From assembly GCA_008080615.1 (NCBI GenBank), contig VIKJ01000166.1:1-5010 (forward strand): a DNA stretch of 5,010 bases, given 5' to 3'. Below are positions 1 to 5,010 of this stretch, one piece after another. The stretch comes from Chitinophagaceae bacterium (GTDB taxonomy: Bacteria; Bacteroidota; Bacteroidia; Chitinophagales; Chitinophagaceae). The position numbers and the translations under genes are program-made. The notes beneath the pieces are model-generated. The model had not been told where the DNA came from. It worked only from the letters and a program-made list of their open reading frames with translations, and did not search any database. Each line of letters opens with the position of its first letter. Positions within the stretch are counted from its first letter, which is position 1.

Positions 1-582
1 AATACATCTTTAATTTGGCAAGCAGATAGTATTAATAATATGATTCTTTTGAAAATTATAAGAGATTATAACGGGCTACCTAGTGAAAAAATTACAGGAA
101 TTGGAAGTAATTCATTTATTTTTCAAGAGTATTTAATTCATATTTTACATCAATCATTTGGTTCTGCTAAGTATGATTATGCTAACGTGATTTTAGAAGC
201 ATTAACTAAAGGCAATATAAATGCACATCTTGGAGCTTTTCTTTTTACTCGAGTAACTGGTAATCAATTTTATTTTGGACCATTATCTTTAATTTCAATT
301 CGATATGATAATAATAGTCAATTACAAAAGGATTCAATTGATTTTAGTACAAGTCGTAATACATATATTTTAAAATTAGATTCAGTTAAGAAAAAAAAAT
401 GTGATGAAAATAGAAAACTATATGGGCTAGAATCTATTGATGAATTTGTCGAGAAGGCAAAATTTCAAATAGCAAACCCTGAATTTGAATTTTACTATTT
501 ACCTTTCATTAATAGTAATTATATTTTCAATTCGAAGGCTGATTTAGAAAAAGTCACTAAAAATCTGATTCGATTATATTAA
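1..582 (+). CDS. Hypothetical protein, 5'-truncated by window edge (weakly DUF6624-like)
   Basis: The frame is open from base 1 to the TAA at 580-582, so the gene probably begins upstream. The first in-frame ATG, at 40, falls inside what reads like a continuing domain (a W-Q-A-D-S-I-N-N stretch precedes it). I do not recognise the protein firmly. Its pattern is D-x-x-N, then I-I-x-x-x-x-G-x-P (G and P codons at 73 and 79), a helical stretch with an H-Q, then an A-L-x-K-G-N-I segment, F-L-F-x-R-V, and N-Q-x-Y-F-G (from 262). This resembles DUF6624 proteins (D..N...L..II...GWP...G, QH, DR, Q.YG) from memory, but the Trp of GWP and the Asp of DR are not conserved. The last 90 or so residues are charged, with no recognised domain. 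No signal peptide or membrane segment is visible in the part present. The gene is AT-rich like the two maturase genes that follow, and its stop overlaps the next start, so it is probably co-expressed with them. Its role is unknown. It is too long to be a typical precursor peptide. Confidence 0.7.
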   Translation, partial: NTSLIWQADSINNMILLKIIRDYNGLPSEKITGIGSNSFIFQEYLIHILHQSFGSAKYDYANVILEALTKGNINAHLGAFLFTRVTGNQFYFGPLSLISIRYDNNSQLQKDSIDFSTSRNTYILKLDSVKKKKCDENRKLYGLESIDEFVEKAKFQIANPEFEFYYLPFINSNYIFNSKADLEKVTKNLIRLY

Positions 583-584
583 TG
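580..584 (+). promoter_or_regulatory. TAATG stop-start overlap (translational coupling)
   Basis: The TAA stop of the first gene (580-582) shares its last A with the ATG of the ATP-grasp gene (582-584). No Shine-Dalgarno sequence precedes the ATG; the upstream bases are A/T-rich. This supports the choice of the 582 start and suggests that ribosomes finishing the first gene reinitiate on the second. Coupling is inferred from the overlap alone. Confidence 0.6.
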
Positions 585-1688
585 ATCTTAATTATTTCTA
601 TACAAAATGATCATTCTACTGATTTGGTGTGCCAATATTTAAATTTATGGAATATTAGTTTTTTAAGAATTAATCTCGAAGACGAGATTGGAATTGAGCA
701 GATACTATTTTCCAAGAAAAAAGTTTCAGTCAAATTAATATATAAGGAATCTATTTTTGATTTTAAAAGTATAAAAAAAATCTGGTTCAGAAATGGTCAC
801 TTTTTTAATGTGTTTATTCAAAGGATTAAATTAGCTAATTCTCAAAAATTAGAGAAAGTATTTCTATTGGCAGAAATTAAGATAATTAATGATTTTATTT
901 TTTCATTCATAGAAAAAATGAGTTGTTTTGGAAGTTTTTCTTTAGGGTCTCCGAATAAATTAGAAATATTAGCACTAGCTCAGTCTTTTAATTTAAATAT
1001 TCCTGAGACACTAGTCACTGATAGAGTTGAAAATGGAATTAATTTTATTAATGGATACGATAAAATTATTACAAAACCTCTTTCAGAAGCAATACAAGTC
1101 AATGGAAACAAAAAATTTACAAAGCAGATTGATATAGAATTATTGAAGGAAAAACTTGAATTTTCACCTGTTTTGTTGCAACAATATATTGTTCCCATTT
1201 GTGAATTAAGAATTTTTGTATTTAATTATAATTTTTATACTCTAGCTATAGTTAATACAGAAAATTCTGATACAAAAATTAAAGATTGGAGATATTTTGA
1301 TTTGCATAGAACAAATCGATATTCATCTTTTAACTTGCCAGTTAGTTTAAAAAAGCGTATATGCAATTTGATGAAAGCTATGATGATCAATTGTGCCTCC
1401 ATTGACCTTATTTTAGCTTCTGATTATAAATATTACTTTCTCGAGATAAATCCGGTAGGACAATATTATTTTATTGGCAGATTGACTAATTCGCCGATCG
1501 AAAAAGAAATAGCATTATACTTATCGGATTTATGCCATGCGGAATCAAATAAAACAAAGCAAATAAGAAATACAATTGCTTGCACAAAGAAGAAAAGTGT
1601 CTATAAAAATAAAGAAAAATATTTTTCACTAACAAATACTTTCTACAAAAATATTAGTAGAATGGTTACCCAATATCAAAATCAATGA
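582..1688 (+). CDS. gwsG: Grasp-with-spasm system ATP-grasp peptide maturase
   Basis: This is an ATP-grasp ligase of the graspetide (microviridin MvdC/MvdD-like) type, a cytoplasmic enzyme expected to use ATP to activate side-chain carboxylates of a precursor peptide and join them to Ser/Thr or Lys side chains. Length is 368 aa. The N-terminal pre-ATP-grasp region contains K-K-I-W-F-R (residues 65-70), equivalent to the W-(Y/F)-R motif of this family. The ATP-grasp core follows: nucleotide-binding lysines in K-I-I-T-K-P (161-166), the strand L-L-Q-Q-Y (198-202), E-L-R (208-210), D-W-R (235-237), then the metal-binding residues D275 in S-I-D-L-I-L, and E288 and N290 in F-L-E-I-N-P-V-G-Q-Y. The family core normally ends soon after this block. 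Here residues about 321-368 form an extra Lys-rich tail. The gene sits between an uncharacterised gene (1-base overlap) and the SPASM partner (4-base overlap). The family assignment rests on remembered motifs plus the adjacent SPASM gene, and is strong. The substrate and the type of cross-link cannot be read from the sequence. Confidence 0.9.
   Translation: MILIISIQNDHSTDLVCQYLNLWNISFLRINLEDEIGIEQILFSKKKVSVKLIYKESIFDFKSIKKIWFRNGHFFNVFIQRIKLANSQKLEKVFLLAEIKIINDFIFSFIEKMSCFGSFSLGSPNKLEILALAQSFNLNIPETLVTDRVENGINFINGYDKIITKPLSEAIQVNGNKKFTKQIDIELLKEKLEFSPVLLQQYIVPICELRIFVFNYNFYTLAIVNTENSDTKIKDWRYFDLHRTNRYSSFNLPVSLKKRICNLMKAMMINCASIDLILASDYKYYFLEINPVGQYYFIGRLTNSPIEKEIALYLSDLCHAESNKTKQIRNTIACTKKKSVYKNKEKYFSLTNTFYKNISRMVTQYQNQ
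1685..1688 (+). promoter_or_regulatory. ATGA start-stop overlap (translational coupling)
   Basis: The ATG of the SPASM gene (1685-1687) overlaps the TGA of the ATP-grasp gene (1686-1688). No Shine-Dalgarno sequence is visible upstream. The overlap fits the two maturases being made in fixed proportion, as expected for partners acting on one peptide; that consequence is inferred. Confidence 0.65.
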
Positions 1689-2737
1689 GATTGACATTGT
1701 TTAATAATACAAAGATTACTAAGGGTTCAAAACGTTCCTTGATTTGTGATACATATAAGCAAGTTTATTTTGTTATGCCAAATTCGGTTATATATTTTTT
1801 GGATTCTTTAAACAATAATTCAATTGAATCTCTTATTAGAAAATTTCCTGAAAATGAAAAAGTTATCAACGACTATATCAATTTCTTTATCTCAAATAAA
1901 CTAGGATTTCTAACTCATGAAAAATTAAAAAATCAATTTGTTAAACCAAATGATGATTTCGAATCAACTTCAACTATAACAAATTCAATTATTGAGGTAA
2001 GTAAATTGACAAAGCCATATCTTAAAAGAATATTATTTCAATTATTTGAATTAGGTTGTTGTCATATTGAACTACGATTCTTACTCAAATTTTCAAATGC
2101 CGATATTCAGATTTTAAAAAAAATATTAATTTTATTTCCTCAGATTTCATTTCAAATTATTGGACTTGCTAATATTAATATTCACATTAAAGTTTGGGAT
2201 ACATTATTGAAAGGCAATAAGAACTTTGCTTCACTATTATTATTTAATTTTAATACTGATTTATTGAATCGTAATAATTGTCCGGATAAGTTTTTTTTTA
2301 GTGAATCGACTAGTTTCTCGAGAAAAAACTGTGGTTTAATTGAATCAGGTTATTTCACTATAAATGAAAACCATTTCAACGAGTCTTTGTCTTTTAATAG
2401 CTGCCTTAATAAAAAAATTTCAATTGATGAATTTGGAGATGTTAAGAATTGCCCTAGTATGTCACATTCCTTTGGAAATATTTTTAAATTAAATCTTTTA
2501 GAAATAGTACAAAAAAAAGAATTTTTAAAATACTGGTACATTAAAAAAGATAATATTGAAGTTTGTAATATTTGCGAGTTTAGAAATATTTGTACTGATT
2601 GTAGGGCATATCTCCAGACCCCTTCAAATATTTTTAGCAAACCTTTAAAATGTGGTTATGATCCAACTACTGCAGTTTGGAATGATTGGCACACTTCAAA
2701 AATTTCCTTATTGGCAATTTCTTTTTACCAGTTCTGA
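1685..2737 (+). CDS. gwsS: Grasp-with-spasm system SPASM-domain peptide maturase
   Basis: This is the SPASM-domain partner of the ATP-grasp enzyme, 350 aa. The N-terminal 80 or so residues (G-S-K-R-S-L-I-C-D, then V-M-P-N-S-V, then N-K-L-G-F-L) match the start of this family and resemble a small peptide-binding (RRE/PqqD-like) fold; the fold is an inference. The middle (about 100-235) reads like a degenerate radical-SAM barrel but has no CxxxCxxC cluster motif. Its cysteines there are C125, C126, C199 and C216. The C-terminal SPASM domain is clear: C240, then a strand with D-E-F-G-D-V-K-N-C-P (C256) and F-G-N-I, then C294-x2-C297-x5-C303-x2-C306, ending in K-P-L-K-C-G-Y (C323). The block I-C-T-D-C-R-A-Y is highly characteristic of the family. 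SPASM domains bind auxiliary Fe-S clusters. With no SAM-cluster site, a substrate-binding or scaffold role beside the ATP-grasp enzyme is more likely than radical chemistry. The next gene starts 9 bases after the stop. Confidence 0.9.
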   Translation: MRLTLFNNTKITKGSKRSLICDTYKQVYFVMPNSVIYFLDSLNNNSIESLIRKFPENEKVINDYINFFISNKLGFLTHEKLKNQFVKPNDDFESTSTITNSIIEVSKLTKPYLKRILFQLFELGCCHIELRFLLKFSNADIQILKKILILFPQISFQIIGLANINIHIKVWDTLLKGNKNFASLLLFNFNTDLLNRNNCPDKFFFSESTSFSRKNCGLIESGYFTINENHFNESLSFNSCLNKKISIDEFGDVKNCPSMSHSFGNIFKLNLLEIVQKKEFLKYWYIKKDNIEVCNICEFRNICTDCRAYLQTPSNIFSKPLKCGYDPTTAVWNDWHTSKISLLAISFYQF

Positions 2738-2746
2738 AAAATATAA

Positions 2747-3022
2747 ATGAATAAATTCGTTTCCTATTTACAACAAAACCAGATGGACTGTGGCCCTACT
2801 TGCCTATATATGATAACTAGGTACTATGGGAAGAAAATGGCTATTGACAAATTGCGTGAATTAACTCAGATATACTACATTGGGGTCAGAACCATTTTAT
2901 TGTTTTACCTCCTCAAAAAAAAACGCCTCTTGGTATTTTATTCAACAATAATCAATACAATAACATTACGATTGCTGATCCTGCTAAAGGCATCATTACG
3001 ATTAGCAAAGAACTGTTTTTAG
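2747..3022 (+). CDS. Peptidase C39 N-terminal fragment (start of broken exporter)
   Basis: This 91-aa frame holds only the first part of the C39 leader-peptidase domain. Residues 12-19 are Q-M-D-C-G-P-T-C, giving the oxyanion-hole Gln12 and catalytic Cys15. I-T-R-Y-Y-G-K-K and K-L-R-E-L-T-Q-I follow to residue 42. Everything after about residue 42 is out-of-frame reading of the rest of the gene and has no family resemblance. The ATG at 2747 follows the SPASM stop by 9 bases and is preceded by an A-rich leader, with no Shine-Dalgarno. The catalytic His and Asp are absent from this frame, so the product should not be an active protease. Base composition from here on is much less AT-rich than in the upstream genes. 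Confidence 0.7.
   Translation: MNKFVSYLQQNQMDCGPTCLYMITRYYGKKMAIDKLRELTQIYYIGVRTILLFYLLKKKRLLVFYSTIINTITLRLLILLKASLRLAKNCF
2866..2880 (+). other. Deletion junction inside the C39 peptidase domain
   Basis: On the left the frame of 2747 reads L-T-Q-I; on the right the frame of the exporter core reads I-L-H-W-G-Q-N-H-F. These are family blocks normally separated by about 38 residues (the G-V-x-x-L-G-I-S-x-A-A-E-x-I-G-F-R segment and what follows). The join lies in the sequence CAGATATACTACAT, probably at 2870-2875, where a shared AT or ATA would be compatible with a short-repeat deletion. The A9 run at 2915-2923 is not the cause: family sequence stays in the same frame on both sides of it. Confidence 0.75.
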
Positions 3023-3156
3023 CAAAATGGATTAGCGATACAAGTGCCGAAGGTGAACCAACGGGTATTGCATTATTACTAGAGCCTGGGCCTAACTTTT
3101 ATCAAAACGAATATAGTGCAGACTTTAACCCAACATCAACAAATCATGCTAGTCAA

Positions 3157-4911
3157 TTGCTGGGATATATAAGGCCACATAAAAAACTGGTGTTCCAGCT
3201 TTTTTTAGGGGTTGTGTTGGGAAGTTTATTGCAATTGGTCTTTCCTTTTTTAACGCAGAGTGTGGTGGATGTGGGCATCAATACACAGAACCTGCAGTTT
3301 GTATATATAGTACTCTTTGCCCAACTGGCATTATTTGTAGGTAGGTTGAGCGTTGAGTTTATCCGGAGTTGGATATTGTATCATATTAGTAGTAGGATCA
3401 ATATTACCATTCTTACCGGTTTTTTAATCAAACTGATGCGTTTGCCACTGGCTTATTTTGATAGCAAGAAAACTGGCGATATTCTGCAAAGAATGAACGA
3501 CCATCAGCGTATCCAAAACTTTTTAACAGGCACATCACTCAGTACGCTATTCTCTTTGTTTAACCTTGTTGTTTTCTCCATCGTTCTGCTCAATTATAAT
3601 CTAGCCATATTTGGGGTATTTATAGCATCAAGTATTGTTTATATAGGTTGGATCATCCTGTTTTTACAAAAAAGAAAACAGCTAGACTATCAACAATTTG
3701 ATATTGCATCTGCCGAGCAGAGTAGAACGATTCAGTTGATTCAGGGGATGCAAGAGATTAAACTGCACGGCAGTGAAAAACAACAACGCTGGCAATGGGA
3801 ACACTTGCAAGCAAAATTATTTAAACTGGGAATGAAAGGATTGTCGCTTAATCAATGGCAACAAGCAGGGGCTTTTTTCATTAATGAGGGTAAAAATATA
3901 TTGATCACTTTTATTGCTGCTACGGCGGTGATACAGGGTCAGATTACACTTGGTGCGATGCTGGCCATACAGTATATTATTGGTCAACTCAATGCACCGA
4001 TAGAGCAAATGATTGGCTTTGTTCAAAACTGGCAATTGGCCAAGATTAGCTTAGAGCGTTTAAACGAAATCCACCAACTAGCAGATGAAGAACCAATCCA
4101 ATTGGATGATGGCAATAACGTTCAGCAAAAACTTACTAGTGAACTCCCTCAAAACAAAACCATCCACTTACAACAAATCAGTTTTACCTATCCCGGTGCT
4201 GGCAATGAAGCGGTGCTAAAGAATATCAATATGGTGATACCCCAAGGTAAGGTAACCGCCATCGTAGGAACTAGTGGCAGTGGTAAAACCACCTTACTAA
4301 AAATGTTACTCAAGTTTTACGATCCTATCAAAGGCGATATTTATATAGGTGATCCCCAAGTATCTAGTGGCCTCAACTTAAATGCCATTAGTCATAGGGC
4401 ATGGCGTAAACAGTGTGGGGTGGTGATGCAGGATAGTTTTATTTTCTCAGACAGTATTGCTAAGAATATTGCTGTAGGAGAAGACTATCCGGATAAAGAA
4501 CGTTTAAGATATGCAGCCAATACCGCCAATATCACTCCTTTTATAGAAGGTTTACCACTGGGCTACAATACCAAGATAGGTGCAGAAGGAACGGGCGTTA
4601 GTGCTGGGCAGAAGCAACGCATACTCATTGCAAGGGCTGTGTACAAGAACCCCAATATGATTTTACTAGATGAAGCTACCAATGCACTAGATGCCAATAA
4701 TGAAAGTACGATCATTAAAAACCTGCAAACTTTCTTTGAAGGTAAAACAGTGGTAGTGGTAGCACACCGTTTAAGTACGGTTAAACATGCCGATCAAATA
4801 GTAGTTCTGCACAATGGAGAAATAATAGAAAGAGGCACTCATGCAGAGCTTGCAGCAATGAAGGGAGAGTACTATACATTGGTAAAAAATCAATTGGAGT
4901 TGGGAGATTAG
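3157..4911 (+). CDS. ABC exporter core: transmembrane and ATPase domains
   Basis: This 584-aa frame is the intact membrane and ATPase part of the exporter; the TTG at 3157 is only the first possible start in an already open frame, not a convincing natural one. Numbering from that TTG, hydrophobic segments lie at about 11-33, 49-66, 128-147, 149-170, 239-261 and 263-283, a six-helix ABC exporter membrane domain. The nucleotide-binding domain follows: Walker A G-T-S-G-S-G-K-T at 371-378, Q-loop Gln425 in V-M-Q-D-S, signature V-S-A-G-Q at 481-485 (Ala where G is usual), Walker B M-I-L-L-D-E at 501-506 with catalytic Glu506, D-loop A-L-D, and H-loop His537 in A-H-R-L-S. All ATPase residues are present. 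As a homodimer in the inner membrane it would export the processed peptide. Just upstream in the same frame (2872-3156) is the back half of the C39 domain. Whether it is translated depends on reinitiation or on the frameshift being an error. Confidence 0.85.
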   Translation: MLGYIRPHKKLVFQLFLGVVLGSLLQLVFPFLTQSVVDVGINTQNLQFVYIVLFAQLALFVGRLSVEFIRSWILYHISSRINITILTGFLIKLMRLPLAYFDSKKTGDILQRMNDHQRIQNFLTGTSLSTLFSLFNLVVFSIVLLNYNLAIFGVFIASSIVYIGWIILFLQKRKQLDYQQFDIASAEQSRTIQLIQGMQEIKLHGSEKQQRWQWEHLQAKLFKLGMKGLSLNQWQQAGAFFINEGKNILITFIAATAVIQGQITLGAMLAIQYIIGQLNAPIEQMIGFVQNWQLAKISLERLNEIHQLADEEPIQLDDGNNVQQKLTSELPQNKTIHLQQISFTYPGAGNEAVLKNINMVIPQGKVTAIVGTSGSGKTTLLKMLLKFYDPIKGDIYIGDPQVSSGLNLNAISHRAWRKQCGVVMQDSFIFSDSIAKNIAVGEDYPDKERLRYAANTANITPFIEGLPLGYNTKIGAEGTGVSAGQKQRILIARAVYKNPNMILLDEATNALDANNESTIIKNLQTFFEGKTVVVVAHRLSTVKHADQIVVLHNGEIIERGTHAELAAMKGEYYTLVKNQLELGD

Positions 4912-4933
4912 ATAAGCGATTAAACAAAACAAC

Positions 4934-5010
4934 ATGCCAAATGATCAAAGCTATAGTTTAGATGATATGCTTCAAGCAGCTAAGATTCATCCATTGGATG
5001 AGGCGGATCG
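4934..5010 (+). CDS. Start of a downstream gene, cut by window edge (unknown product)
   Basis: An ATG at 4934, 22 bases after the exporter stop, opens a frame that runs to the end of the window: 25 full codons beginning M-P-N-D-Q-S-Y-S-L and ending L-D-E-A-D. The start is acidic and polar, with no signal peptide or membrane segment so far. No Shine-Dalgarno sequence is present; the leader is A-rich (AAACAAAACAAC), as usual in Bacteroidota. Composition is like the exporter rather than the maturase genes. Next to C39 exporters one often finds an HlyD-type membrane-fusion protein or a precursor peptide, but nothing in these 25 residues identifies either, and an unrelated gene is equally possible. 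Confidence 0.55.
   Translation, partial: MPNDQSYSLDDMLQAAKIHPLDEAD

Larger units (their letters stand above)
2747..4911 (+). pseudogene. Peptidase C39-containing ABC exporter, disrupted by internal deletion and frameshift
   Basis: Read together, these bases encode one exporter of the bacteriocin-processing type (PCAT): an N-terminal C39 cysteine protease that cuts leader peptides, a six-helix membrane domain and an ATPase, in the inner membrane. The start of the C39 domain is in the frame of 2747 and ends usefully near L-T-Q-I (about 2861-2872). From about 2872 the family sequence continues in another frame: I-L-H-W-G-Q-N-H-F-I-V-L-P-P, then I-A-D-P-A-K-G, and on without a stop to 4911. Family members have roughly 38 more residues between these two points, so about 115 bases (a length of 3n+1) appear to be missing. 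The frame of the downstream part is open from 2860 but holds no ATG, GTG or TTG before the TTG at 3157. The Cys (2789-2791), His (2893-2895) and Asp (2977-2979) codons of the protease all survive, but they can no longer form one domain. It could be a real pseudogenisation or an assembly or sequencing error; the sequence alone cannot tell. Substrate: presumably the peptide matured by the upstream pair. Confidence 0.8.

Noticed and set aside
672..689. Perfect 7-base inverted repeat (AATCTCG / CGAGATT) with a 4-base loop, inside the ATP-grasp gene.
   Set aside because: One or two such short hairpins are expected by chance in 5 kb, there is no T-tract, and it lies in mid-gene, so it is not a terminator or a convincing operator.
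752..759. TATTTTTG, a match to the Bacteroidota -7 promoter consensus TAnnTTTG.
   Set aside because: It lies inside a coding frame in very AT-rich DNA where such matches arise by chance, and no gene starts downstream of it.
980..1198. Minus-strand open frame of 72 codons opposite the ATP-grasp gene.
   Set aside because: It lies wholly within a well-supported gene and shows no recognisable protein features.
2350..2640. Minus-strand open frame of 96 codons opposite the SPASM domain.
   Set aside because: It is antisense to the most conserved part of the SPASM protein; its openness follows from the composition and conserved codons of that gene.
2738..2746. Gap between SPASM gene and exporter considered for a terminator or promoter.
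   Set aside because: It is only 9 bases, with no hairpin or promoter-like pattern.
2915..2923. A9 run considered as the site of the exporter frameshift.
   Set aside because: Family-like sequence is in the same frame before it (N-H-F-I-V-L-P-P) and after it (I-T-I-A-D-P-A-K-G), so the frame changes upstream, at about 2870-2875.
3817..4035. Minus-strand open frame of 72 codons opposite the exporter.
   Set aside because: It is antisense to the transmembrane domain with no independent support.

Overview
The window looks like Bacteroidota DNA: it is AT-rich, starts lack Shine-Dalgarno sequences and instead have A/T-rich leaders, and it carries a 'grasp-with-spasm' peptide-maturation pair, which is typical of that phylum. 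The transporter half resembles exporters of Chitinophagaceae-like bacteria, but the assignment to family is only an impression. All genes lie on the + strand and are packed as one apparent operon with almost no intergenic space.

Layout: (1) 1-582, the 3' part of a gene of uncertain function, open from the first base of the window, with a weak resemblance to DUF6624-type proteins. (2) 582-1688, an ATP-grasp peptide maturase (GwsG type), which overlaps the previous stop by one base (TAATG). (3) 1685-2737, a SPASM-domain peptide maturase (GwsS type) that overlaps the ATP-grasp gene by four bases (ATGA). It keeps the C-terminal SPASM cysteines but has no radical-SAM CxxxCxxC motif. (4) 2747-4911, a C39-peptidase-containing ABC exporter that is broken. 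About 40 residues of the peptidase domain, between the catalytic Cys and the catalytic His, are missing, and the remaining halves are in different frames. The transmembrane and ATPase domains downstream are intact. (5) 4934 to the end, the first 25 codons of another gene.

In a working version of this system, the ATP-grasp enzyme would make ester or amide cross-links in a ribosomal precursor peptide (graspetide/omega-ester type) with help from the SPASM partner. The C39 exporter would then cut off the leader and export the product. No precursor peptide gene lies inside the window, so it must be upstream, downstream or lost. The maturation genes are strikingly AT-rich (some 60-base lines near 17% G+C), while the exporter is far less so (up to about 47%). 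The switch falls at the 2737/2747 gene boundary, suggesting that the two halves have different histories.

The most unusual features are the broken peptidase domain, the composition break, the uncharacterised gene coupled to the maturases, and a lysine-rich tail on the ATP-grasp enzyme.
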